A stretch of DNA of 64,000 nucleotides from Effrenium voratum (GCA_963377175.1 CAUJNA010003828.1:75001-139000); one strand, 5' to 3'; shown: positions 52,330 through 61,505, counted from the first letter of the stretch. A program made the numbers and translations. The notes: generated by a model from the sequence alone, not told the origin.

Positions 52330-52412
52330 GTCCTCCAGTGGAGAGGTTAGTCTATTTTAGTAGGGGAACCCTCCCCCCAAGATGGGTAAAAGGGCACTGC
52401 TGGGGGACCTTG
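52326..52412 (+). repeat. F1 element, copy 9 (internal deletion), with 4-bp duplication
   Basis: CTAGGTCCTCCAGTGGAGAGG joins directly to TAGTCTATTTTAGTAGGGG and ends GGGGGACCTTG. Flanked by TCAA on both sides. About 25 bases of the interior are missing. Confidence 0.85.
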
Positions 52413-52587
52413 TCAAGGACTCTTGCACTGTGACCGTGTCGTGCCTTTTTTTCCGTGGCGTCCGTTCTGGAACGAACAGGGGTTCAACACAACCACACGC
52501 TCTGCACAGCCCGGTGCATGGAGGGTAACTCGGTCTTGCCTCGACAAAACAGACATCTTCTGGGCTGTAAACGGGATGGACTGAGGA

Positions 52588-52761
52588 AACAATATATATA
52601 TATATACATATACATATATACATATATACATATACACATATATACATATACACATATATACATATATACACATATACATATATACATATACACATATATA
52701 CATATACACATATATACATATATGCATATACACATATAGACATATATACATACATACATAT

Positions 52762-52804
<43 letters not shown>

Positions 52805-53040
52805 CACATATATACATATATACGTATACACATATATACATATACACATATATACATATATACACATATACACATATACATATATACATATACACATATA
52901 TACATATATACATATATACATATATACATATATACATTTACATATATATATATATACATACACATATATACATATATATATATATACATATATACATATA
53001 CACATATAATATACATTTACACACATATATATATATACAT
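52588..53040 (+). repeat. (CATATA)n / (TATACA)n array, about 450 bp
   Basis: Alternating CATATATACATATACA units with pure TA stretches; an M, Y, I and C-rich frame on the minus strand is an artefact. Confidence 0.95.
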
Positions 53041-53200
53041 TCATTCAGTCAGGACCCTTGGCCGTTCTATTGTTTTGGAAGGGGCCATCACGACACCGAA
53101 GGGCGCCCTCGTTTTCACGCGTCACTTGCTGGTTCCGTCCAGCCTGCGGTGCATCGCTTCCGGAAACAGAGACCATGTTCTGAGAATGGCCGTTGAATAG

Positions 53201-53322
53201 CAAGGATCCTTACATGACAACACCTGAACATTGCAACTTGTCAATGGTGGCGTCCCTGAATTCTGGTGGAACAAAAACATGTTTCAAATGGTTGCAACAT
53301 GAATTTCTTTTAAGGAGCCCTG
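53201..53322 (+). repeat. F2 element, copy 2, with 5-bp duplication
   Basis: CAAGGATCCTTACATGACAAC to TTTTAAGGAGCCCTG, flanked by AATAG on both sides. Confidence 0.85.
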
Positions 53323-53362
53323 AATAGCTGCTGGCCAAAAGAATCGCAGGAAACAAAACTGG

Positions 53363-53470
53363 TTGCCCTCCCACCAGTTCACATGGAACCTGACGTTTCG
53401 GGGTCCTGGAAGACGATTTTCCTTTTAAAGCGACCCCCTGTCAGGTTCCATGTCAATTGGTGAGAGGGTG
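53363..53470 (+). repeat. F14 element, copy 2
   Basis: TGCCCTCCCACCAGTTCACA to GTCAATTGGTGAGAGGGTGC, with ATGGAACCTGACGTTTCGGG inside. Confidence 0.75.
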
Positions 53471-53870
53471 CCAGAAAGAGGTATCAGTATCCACTGGGAA
53501 AGCTTTCTCAAAGCTCACCATCGTTCAATTCATAGCGTGAAGGTTCCAAGCAATCAAACCAAACAGGCAGCTGTCAAGCTCTACGCTTGAAGTTGCCTCG
53601 TGGTGCGACCCAGTTCCAAGCCAACAATTTTCGATTGGAAGCAGGATTCGTCTGCAACCATGATATGTAAATATTGTTCTGTCTTACACATACATATACA
53701 TATTTAACATATATGCAAAACACTTGATCACAACGCATTTTAGTTTTTGACAGTTCAGGTTCTAACTCTGGCTCTTGTTGCCAGAGTTCACTCTGTCGCA
53801 AATCATGGTGTTTCTTTCGCCAAGGGCTCTCCGAGACCCGGGCATCCACTACCTAATGTTGAGCCCATTT

Positions 53871-53967
53871 GGGTGTGGCTCAAAATTAAACAGCAGGGGC
53901 TACGCAGGTTTTAGTCTTTCGTTCCATTTACCAAGGTGCCATTTTGGCACATCTTTCTGAGCCACAG
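53871..53967 (+). repeat. F8 element with 6-bp duplication
   Basis: GGGTGTGGCTCAAAATTAAA to TTTCTGAGCCACAG, flanked by CCATTT at 53,865-53,870 and 53,968-53,973. GT...AG bounds it. Confidence 0.85.
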
Positions 53968-54654
53968 CCATTTCTTGATTGAACCCGACATTCATCACCC
54001 AACATCCTGCCCTCCAAACAGGCCAGCCCTTCCCCCCCCCCGCCCCCGCAACCCCCAATTTTGGGGGGAGGGGTTGTTAATCAGGGGTCGACATTGTGGA
54101 GCAGGCCGTACAGCGTTGCAGTGGCTCAATCTATCAACATCGGCTTGCGCGCCCGAGTTGGGCTGGTTGAGCTTTGAGACAAGGATCTCGTGGCGAACCA
54201 TGGAGTGGGACACCCTCCCCAAAATGGGTCCTTGGTTTTTGTTAAGTTCACCTGAAGGCTACCACCAAAGAGTGTCATAGCACAAAACACCCAGGGAAGT
54301 TGAGACACTTAAGAATCGATAGTCCGTGACGCGGTCCGTGGTCCCGATCCAACGGACACACCTCTCTTAAACAAAACGGGTAAGCACCGCGCGCTGAGAA
54401 ACACTCATGTGGCCCAGTAAAGCCAGTCGTTTTCTCTTAAACACGGACGGCTGGGTTATTCAAAATGGAGGGTTGGCCACTCCCAATCCCTTCGAAATTT
54501 TGAGGCGACCCCTTAAGCCAAGGAAAGCATTGAGGACTTGTGGGGCCAAGACAAATCCGGAGGGGTACCATTTTCAGGGACCTGGGTTGGGGTTTCTTCG
54601 CGGCTTCTCGGGCTTCATTCAGGTCTGGCTCCCTCGCATTCGGGAAGCGCGGAG

Positions 54655-54769
54655 GCCCCGGTTCGCAACCTCTGCGGCCCCGGCGTGTACAACGGCAGCA
54701 GGTTCACATCTGAGGGGATGGGCGCGTCACTGCCGCCTGAGCCAGGGATTCTCAGCCAAGCGGACTACC
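54655..54769 (+). CDS. Exon candidate before an F11 element
   Basis: Plus frame CGPGVYNGSRFTSEGMGASL then PPEPGILSQADYL; the two minus frames checked carry stops. The block ends at CTACCTG|GTCTCTCC, the left end of an F11 copy, which would supply a GT donor. The frame also stays open through the F11 copy to 54,927, so read-through is possible. Confidence 0.45.
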
Positions 54770-54850
54770 TGGTCTCTCCAAGACCCTTAGAAACTGGGGT
54801 TGCCCCAAATTTTGGGCTCATGGACCCATTTCTTCTGGGTCATGGCGACA
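54764..54850 (+). repeat. F11 element, copy 4
   Basis: CTACCTGGTCTCTCCAAGACC to CTGGGTCATGGCGACAG. It reads GT...AG. Confidence 0.6.
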
Positions 54851-54929
54851 GGGTCCCCCATGAAACTGGATCCAACACACGAAACCGACTGACCCACTGG
54901 ATCCCAAAAACTGACGCCTTCGGCTGAGC

Positions 54930-55540
54930 AAAGGGTTTCTGCCTCAAAAAAAGAGAACCCCCCCCCCTATTAACCGTCCACAATCATTGTACACCCAAAT
55001 GACAACATTGGGGGTAGAACCCACATTTTCTAGCTAGGAAAGTGTGGCATGGCTGCACAACACTTAGTTGTATCAAATGTAGACTCAATGTAGACCATAG
55101 CTCACGTGTGCTACGGTCAACACTCCTTTTATGGGCCATGGTCATGGTTGCCCAAAACAAGGATTTCCTTACTATGATGGTCTAAATCTCATATTGAGAA
55201 GTACAAGTCCAGGAGTCTTCAAGCCTTCTGACCCTCTTAGGACCTCTTCTGGGTGAATTATAATATTTCACCAGCCTGAAATAAGGTGGTTGGAGAGATA
55301 TTCCCCACATAAACCACCATTTGGGGTGAGGTCGTGTGAGGTCCTCTTCCTTTTTCGACCTTCCGCGTCCTGCTGCGCTATTTCAGCTGCTTTGGTTCAC
55401 CGCCGATGATGAAGCAAGCAGAGAAGGCGTGATGTGAAAAGCTGGTGAGAATGTTGTCCACTTATTTATCACACCATGGTTCTCTCAAGCCGAATGGACA
55501 AGACTAGTTGTTGCAATCATGGAACCTAGAGTATGAAAGT
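54930..55540. other. No gene recognised
   Basis: AT-rich intergenic or intronic DNA with stops in all frames; a (C)9 run near 54,960. Confidence 0.45.
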
Positions 55541-55544
55541 GTGA

Positions 55545-55748
55545 ATGCCCATCTTCGATACCCAGAGGCTCCTGGGGCTTTCTATGGAAGACCCGACCCC
55601 TCCATTAGACACCCCGGAGGTGGTTGGGGGTCTCGAAACTAGGTTGTTTGAAGGCCCTAAATCAATCGATTTGGAGCCTCTGGGTAGTGACAACCCACTG
55701 ACAAACGCACTTGTGGCCCCGCAGCGCACTCTCGTGCCAGGTTCCTGA
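55545..55748 (+). CDS. Exon candidate, unknown protein
   Basis: Plus frame MPIFDTQRLLGLSMEDPTPP, LDTPEVVGGLETRLFEGPKS, DLEPLGSDNPLTNALVAPQR, then TGA. Acidic, proline-containing, protein-like. The minus strand is also open from 55,852 and starts with a hydrophobic SQAQFLFAALLIAACCSCG segment, so a minus-strand secretory first exon is the alternative. Confidence 0.35.
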   Translation: MPIFDTQRLLGLSMEDPTPPLDTPEVVGGLETRLFEGPKSIDLEPLGSDNPLTNALVAPQRTLVPGS

Positions 55749-55999
55749 AGCCTTGTTGCCCGTGGCTTGCGGCCTCCACAGCTGCAGCAGGCGGCGATCA
55801 GCAGAGCTGCGAAGAGGAACTGGGCCTGGGACTTTCGAGGTCCTTTGTTCAAGGGAAAACAACCAAACCGCCACCATTTTCGGGGTCACCTAAAACAGGC
55901 ACACCCAAATGGGTGTGAAAAAGTGTGCTTCTTTTTAACGGTAGGGAATGACCGTTCCGGGTGTTGGGAATGGATTCGCTTAAAGGAAAAGGGGATGGT

Positions 56000-56800
56000 T
56001 TTTTTCGGGCTCATTCCATTTCTCATTCTCTGCTGAGAAGCAGCCAGCTTCATGTTTTTTGGTGCTGGGTTGCTCCTCTCCCCGAAGCTCCACTTGGTTC
56101 CAAAGGTCTAAATGGCCTTCCAAAACAGGCCAAAGACCAGAGGTGAGTTGAAGCAAAACAGCGGAGCCCAAAGTGTGGAATGCAACACAGGGCCCTACCC
56201 CTCCAAAGGCCCACGCAACGGTAGGTGTATGATTCTACCTGTTTTTTTTCTTCGTGGTATTCCATTAAAAGTTTGGGATATTGATCTGGTTCAAGCAAGA
56301 GCTGGACGGGTTGGACGTGGATAGGTACATGCCACTGATTTGGGCAATTACATGTGTCTCGACCACACGATATGATATGCTGCACAAGCTGATGGTGCAT
56401 GACGTATCATCTGCTTGAATGAGCACCTATACACAAGCGCGCGCTCATTGTTTAGGGTCCTTGCAACCAAACAATTTGTGCTTTACTGATCCCACAAATT
56501 CATACAAATTCCGGGGTCAAAAGGGACCAACGTTGCAAACCCAAAATGGCGGCTTTCCTTTTGGTGTCCCTTCGAGTCAAGCTGAAAAGGGTGCCCAACA
56601 AAGACACACCCAGCGGATGACGGACGAGCTGAGTGCTGACAGCCTGAGCCCCACGCCACCACGAAGCCAAAGGCAAGCGCAGTAGTTTGACCATAGAACT
56701 GGCACGCTGCATCAACTTGGACTGAAATCAGTGGCCATGACTTTTAACTGGAACCCGCCTCAAAAAGTCGTTGGTGGACATGCAGCCCTGCCCCCTCCCA
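56000..56800. other. No gene recognised
   Basis: Includes a GGTAGGGAATGACC ... GGCTCATTCCATTTCTCATT pair (55,940-56,040), resembling the palindrome arms at 38.2-38.4 kb. Open frames are short. Confidence 0.4.
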
Positions 56801-56805
56801 ACACC

Positions 56806-56883
56806 ACCCTCGCTCGCTCTCGCTCTCTCCTCGCCCTCGCTCTCGCTCTCTGTGGCTCTCTCTCTCTCTCTCTCTGTCTGTCG

Positions 56884-56916
<33 letters not shown>

Positions 56917-56932
56917 TCTGTCTCGCCGCAAA
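56806..56932 (+). repeat. (CT)n microsatellite block
   Basis: CTCGCTCTCGCTCT followed by CTCTCTGTCTGTCGCTGTCT variants. Confidence 0.9.
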
Positions 56933-57058
56933 CAGAGGCCAAATGTGACGCAGCGAATGCGCTTTGCTTGCTTTGCTCCGCTTTTTGGCTACTGGCTGTT
57001 GTCGCCCTTCCCATGCTTTTTGCTTCCGTTGACCTCTGCTCTTGGGGGGCATCATATA

Positions 57059-57175
57059 CAGGGATCCTTACATGACAACACCTGAACATTGCCTTGTGAA
57101 TGGTGGCTTCCCTCTATTCTGGTGGAAAAAGCCATGTTTCAAATGGTTGCAAAATGTATCTTTTCAGGAGCCCTG
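57059..57175 (+). repeat. F2 element, copy 3, with 5-bp duplication
   Basis: CAGGGATCCTTACATGACAAC to TTTTCAGGAGCCCTG, flanked by ATATA on both sides. Confidence 0.9.
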
Positions 57176-57330
57176 ATATACTTTACAGAAATCACACTTC
57201 CACCTTGTCACAACAACGTAATTCTGGGGAACTGCGTGGTCGCCTACAGAGCTGAATCCCTACAAGGGCCCCCCTGTCTAAACATGTTTAAACCACTATG
57301 TAACCTCAACTTGGCGAATCTTGCTGGTAT

Positions 57331-57460
57331 GCTAGGTCCTCCAGTAGAGAGGTTAGAATAAGGGTACCAACTTGTTTCTGTAGTCTATTCTAGTAGACCA
57401 ACCCTCCCAACCAAAAAAGAATCGGTGAGAGGTCGGGCACCAATAGCTGGGGGAGCTTGG
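57331..57460 (+). repeat. F1 element, copy 10
   Basis: CTAGGTCCTCCAGTAGAGAGG to TAGCTGGGGGAGCTTG; somewhat longer interior. Confidence 0.85.
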
Positions 57461-57510
57461 TAGCAAACAAAAACTTTGCTTTTTGCTGAAGTAAAGAACC
57501 ACACATGCAA

Positions 57511-57633
57511 CAGGGATCCTTACATTACACCTGAACATTGCAACTTGTAAATGGTAGTTTCCATTTATTTTGGTGTTGAAAAAGCAACATGTTTCAAATG
57601 GTGGCAAACTGAATTTCTTTATTCGGAGCCCTG
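57511..57633 (+). repeat. F2 element, copy 4, with 5-bp duplication
   Basis: CAGGGATCCTTACATTACACC to TTATTCGGAGCCCTG, flanked by TGCAA on both sides. Confidence 0.9.
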
Positions 57634-57890
57634 TGCAAAGAACCCGGCCTCCCTCAAGCCCTCATTGATGCTCTCTGCCTGAAGCCCACGTTGGGGGTTC
57701 AAACTATGATTAGAGTTAGGCCCACTTATAGAATGTATATCTTATTGTTTGCTTCACTTTGAGTCACCGGTAAAATGTAAAATGTATCCTAAGTCTACCC
57801 CAGAAACTATGTGGATGTGGTGGTCAAAACCGTTAAACGGTTGATCCCAGTTTGGTTGGTAGGTCCACCAACCATTTTAGAATCTGTTTT

Positions 57891-58016
57891 ATGGGTCAAA
57901 ACCAATGGTACCAGTTTGGGGTAGGTGAGAAATCACTACCCATTTTAGAACCTGTTTTAGTGGGGTTGAATCGGATGTTCACTGGGAGTACGATCTGGAT
58001 TTCGACCCATGGCCAT
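57891..58016 (+). repeat. F6 element, copy
   Basis: ATGGGTCAAAACCAATGGTA to TTTCGACCCATGGCCAT. A partial second copy (GTGGTCAAAACCGTTAAACG ... ACCATTTTAGAATCTGTTTT) lies just to the left from 57,820. Confidence 0.85.
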
Positions 58017-58159
58017 GTGTCTCTACTGGATGAATCTTGGGGCTCCGTGCAAAGATTTATGCGTATCCACATGCTTCATTCATCAACAACGTGATGTTGT
58101 AAAGCACCTCCGTGCATCCAGGCACGAGTGCCAAGCCCCGTGTACCAACAACGCACTAT

Positions 58160-58273
58160 CTAGGTCCTCCAGTAGAGAGGAGAGAATAAGGCTACCCTTT
58201 TTTCTGTAGTCTATTTTAGTAGGGGAACCCTCCGCCAAAAAAAATGCAAAAGAGGCCCTACTGGGGGACCTAG
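58160..58273 (+). repeat. F1 element, copy 11 (114 bp)
   Basis: CTAGGTCCTCCAGTAGAGAGG to CTACTGGGGGACCTAG. Its length is divisible by three. On the minus strand a 101-codon frame (58,083-58,388) runs through it without a stop, so here the element could also have been absorbed as coding sequence. Confidence 0.9.
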
Positions 58274-58628
58274 TATGGCAGCTAGGGCCCGCGCAACTGA
58301 CTCGCTGACCTCTTTCAAGACAGGGTTTCCTGGGCGGGCGCGCACCTTTTGCCGGCTCACTCACGCATCGGCGGGAGAATGTGAACATCCCTTGGTTGCT
58401 GTCGATTACTTTTTGGGGGTTTAGTGGAAAACACCTTTATTTCCCAAAAGTTAAAGTCTAAAGATCCAACCCAATAGCAGTCAAGATCCCTTCATTTCAG
58501 GCCCTTCCAATGAACTGCATCTAATTCCCCCAAACGGTGCTGGGCCCTTTTTTGTGGGGCGATGTGGCATAGGCTTTCCGGGGGGGGAACGGTCTGATTT
58601 CACGAAGTCAACTCACAGCGCGACAATG

Positions 58629-58918
58629 TCAACGCCAACCCCCAAAAGCGATGGCCGCCAAACTGTACCACCGATGGAGTCCCGCCAAAGCACGGTACCC
58701 CGGCAGCTCATTGATAGCTCGGATCAGACAGCGACTCTTCATGTCATGGAGGCACTTGCTCAGAATTGAATGCTGGCGTTGCACGGCTTCGAAAATTTGA
58801 TCCTCGGCACATGGCCACGCGGCGTATCCCGCAAGAACAGCTTCTGGTCCAGGGCAGCTTGACCCATCGCAAGACGAAACAGCAAAAGGACGCTTGATGC
58901 AATCAATGCCCAATGTTG
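58629..58918 (-). CDS. Exon following an F1 element, unknown protein
   Basis: Starts directly after GACCTAG, the end of F1 on this strand: LGIDCIKRPFAVSSCDGSSC, AWPCAEDQIFEAVQRQHSIL, SKCLHDMKSRCLIRAINELP, ending in TAG at 58,629. Strongly coding-like, six cysteines. The plus strand has a weaker alternative (TPKSDGRQTVPPMESRQST). Confidence 0.55.
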
Positions 58919-59031
58919 CTAGGTCCTCCAGTAGGGAGGTTAGAATAAGTTGGTACCCGATATTTTTCCTATTTTAGGGGAAACCTCCCCAACAAAAAGG
59001 GCGAGAAAGAGCACCTAGCTGGGGGACCTAG
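58919..59031 (-). repeat. F1 element, copy 12, candidate introner intron
   Basis: CTAGGTCCTCCAGTAGGGAGG to TAGCTGGGGGACCTAG, flanked by a perfect GTTG duplication. On the minus strand, 59,027-58,919 reads GTCCCCCAGC...GACCTAG. Removing exactly this span joins two open fragments in frame (RFRNAKLHNL | ATLGIDC). Confidence 0.85.
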
Positions 59032-59085
59032 GTTGTGCAACTTCGCATTGCGGAATCTCTTCTTTACTTGACCTCTATCTGCTCA
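59028..59085 (-). CDS. Exon fragment upstream of the F1 copy
   Basis: Minus frame ADRGQVKKRFRNAKLHNL, open from a TGA at about 59,085 to the donor CCTAG|GTCC. Short and basic; supported mainly by its in-frame junction across the F1 element. Confidence 0.4.
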
Positions 59086-59136
59086 GCGCCACAAAGCGGC
59101 GCTTGCCACGAAGCGGCAAGCCGAAGACATCATAAA

Positions 59137-59251
59137 CAGGGATCCTTACATGACAACACCTGAACATTGCCTTGTGAATGGTGGTTTCCCTTTATGTTGG
59201 TGGAAACAGCCATGTTTCAAATGGGCAACATGTATCCTTTAAGGAGCCCTG
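59137..59251 (+). repeat. F2 element, copy 5
   Basis: CAGGGATCCTTACATGACAAC to CCTTTAAGGAGCCCTG; flanks ATAAA and ATGAA may be a decayed 5-bp duplication. Confidence 0.85.
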
Positions 59252-59259
59252 ATGAAGCA

Positions 59260-59930
59260 ACCTCCTTAAGCCGAAGTTCAATCGTCCGCATCTCCGCCTC
59301 AAGTGCACCGGAAGTGCAGTAGCTTCGCGAGAAATCGGACCGGTCCGTGAGGGGTCCATCGGAAAAGCGGGCCTAAAGGGCTGTGCAACCAAGGCGGAGC
59401 CGCTCCGCCTTGGCAGGAAGCCCTGCGCCTCTCCTCTCAAGGCATGATTCTAACATTGTGGGCTTAGAAAAAGGTGCACCCTTTCACTGCCTGGCTAAGT
59501 GACCGATGATCTGAAAGTCTTCGAAGCAATCCCGCGCTGACGCAAGTCAAAGGCTCGGTTTCGAATGGACGAGCTAGGAACCGTCTCTTGATATGTCACC
59601 ACTTCGGGCATCTCACGCAGATTTGGATGGGAAGAACAAACCACGCTTCACTCTTCTGATAGAATTTTGGTCCCTCAGGGCTGCCTGACATGCACAACTC
59701 CTGCGTGTCAGAAACAATGTTCCCTGTGTCCCAACAGGCTTCGAAAGGCTTGAAGGGAAACCAAAGGGAGATCAACGTTTGCGGGGTTCCCCAACTTTCT
59801 TGTCTATTCATGGGGATCCTTGACCCCTACCCCCCTTGTCGTGGGACACCACAGATTGTCAAACCAACTTGCCGGTGCGAGAGATGCCGGGAATGAGAAA
59901 CGGAATGACCGGAATATAATCCATCCAACT
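59260..59930. other. No confident gene
   Basis: GC-rich 59,265-59,430 has a minus frame (FRPAFPMDPSRTGPISREAT) that is possible but weak. 59,430-59,930 is unassigned. Confidence 0.35.
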
Positions 59931-59934
59931 AGCT

Positions 59935-60165
59935 GGTTCATTCCAATTCCCCTTCCCTACTAGTCGCATGGGGTTCCAAGCTTTTTGCGTGTGAGAAGGG
60001 CCTTTGGTACCCTAGGAGCTACATAACTCATCAAATAAGAGCAAGGGACCAAGGTCCAAGCCATGGCTGTGGCTCAAACATGTACCAGAACTGGCGCCAA
60101 AAGACTAAAATTTGCGGTTTGCGCTAGCTCTTGAATTTTGAGGTCCCCACCCACATAAAGTACCC
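59935..60165 (-). repeat. Composite unit containing an F8-like element (copy B, inverted)
   Basis: GGTTCATTCCAATTCCCCTT, GTGAGAAGGGCCTTTGGTACC, CATGGCTGTGGCTCAAACATG and GGTCCCCACCCACATAAAGTA correspond in reverse order and orientation to 36,059-36,325. Confidence 0.75.
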
Positions 60166-60261
60166 CCCTCCACCCCCCCCCCCCTTCCCCGCCCCCTCCC
60201 AGGCCCCTCCCACATAGAGTAACCGCCTCCCCCCCTCCCCCCTATCAAAGGGTAGTAAACC

Positions 60262-60653
60262 AAATCCATGCCGAAAAAATCCACAGCCGAGGGTCGCTGC
60301 AGCAACTCCTGCGCCTCCTCAAAGTCCTGGGCGGACCAGCTGCCCAGCTCGCCTCGCAAGGACCGACGGAGCCCGGGAGCAGCTCCCTCCCCGCGGGTGA
60401 GAGGCTGTGTGCGGTTCAGCAGTTTGAGGTGGGAGAGATGCTGGGAGCGAATCTGCGTCTGAGCTTTTGGACGGGAAACACATAGGAGGTTCCAGGCAAA
60501 AGGCCCCTTCACTCCTGAGGAGCCATTGAGGAGGAAGGCGGCGTCGTGCGCATTTAAGTAGATATTGGAATGGAGGATGTGGCCACACTCCAGCGTTTGC
60601 CAGTAAGCAGATTTAGAAAGCACAGCCTGGGCCTGCGCAGGCGAAATCAACAT
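60262..60653 (-). CDS. Largest convincing exon, unknown protein
   Basis: Minus frame AQAVLSKSAYWQTLECGHIL, HSNIYLNAHDAAFLLNGSSG, VKGPFAWNLLCVSRPKAQTQ, SHLKLLNRTQPLTRGEGAAP, SAQDFEEAQELLQRPSAVDF, then GMDL before a possible donor (GATTTG|GTTTAC). About 130 residues with even composition; the other frames are R-, P- and S-rich. It begins at ATG 60,653 or, more likely, after GCCTGCGCAG|G. No domain was recognised. Confidence 0.6.
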
Positions 60654-60769
60654 TCAGCTTTCCAGGAGGAACTTTTGTGCGAGCCCGTGCAGTCATGAGC
60701 GAGACGTGCGTCCGCGCCGCAATCTAAACACCATGCAGCCACTAAATTCACAATAATTGTGTTGCCCTT

Positions 60770-60952
60770 TCGCGGTCCAATCGCCGGCCTTTCGCGGTTT
60801 GAGTTTTCCCAATCGCGCGGTTCAACAAGTTGCCGCTGTTCATAAGTTTTAGACATGCAATTACGGACGGCCCCCATTTGGCGCCCCGAAAGCTTCGTGG
60901 CCGCTGCAAGAGCCTCATGCCCACGAATCCCAAAAAAGGTTCTATCGGTCAA
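60770..60952 (-). CDS. Upstream exon of the same gene (probable)
   Basis: Minus frame TFFGIRGHEALAAATKLSGR, QMGAVRNCMSKTYEQRQLVE, PRDWENSNRERPAIGPRKGN. It remains open to 60,647. A GTGAAT donor near 60,753 would allow joining to the 60.6 kb exon. Balanced, charged composition; no family recognised. Confidence 0.45.
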
Positions 60953-61079
60953 AGGTCAAACCAAGCAAATCGCCCACCCAAGGGTCCGACCAGTGAAAGT
61001 CATAGCCATGAACAAAGCAAGTCTCAGTGGTGCTTGGAGCTAACTGAGTCTGCCTGTTTCTGAAAATATGTGCATTGAA

Positions 61080-61280
61080 ACCGAGAACAAAAGAAAAAAA
61101 CTAGAAAGCGCAAACAATGGTGACTGTCTCGATGCTGGGGCCCATTGGCGCGTGCCACTTTCGCAGCCAATCGTGAGCCCTCGGTGAACTCTTTTCGCGA
61201 CCAATGTGTGCAACGCGTTTCACTCTCGCGAAACTTTATGCGGGCTTTGGTGGGGTCGACCTTCCACTTTCGCAGGGTCA
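61080..61280 (-). CDS. Exon candidate, unknown
   Basis: Minus frame [51 protein letters not shown]. The plus frame ([20 protein letters not shown]) is also credible, so strand is inferred from the neighbouring minus exons. It borders the GA array, where translations become artefactual. Confidence 0.35.
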
Positions 61281-61453
61281 AGAGAGAGAGAGAGAGAGAG
61301 AGAGAGGCAGAGAGGCAGAGAGGCAGAGAGGCAGAGAGGCAGAGAGGCAGAGAGGCAGAGAGGCAGAGAGGCAGAGAGGCAGAGAGGCAGAGAGGCAGAG
61401 AGCAGCAGAGAGGCAGAGAGGCAGAGAGGCAGAGGGGAGGGAGAGAGAAAGCG

Positions 61454-61494
<41 letters not shown>

Positions 61495-61505
61495 GAGAGA
61501 GGGTG
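61281..61505 (+). repeat. (GA)n flanking a (GGCAGAGA)n octamer array
   Basis: (GA)n, then about 16 units of GGCAGAGA with one GCAGCAGAGA variant, then (GA)n again. Confidence 0.95.

Noticed and set aside
52357..53044. Y/I/C/M-rich frames of up to 219 codons
   Set aside because: Translation of the (CATATA)n array in each frame.
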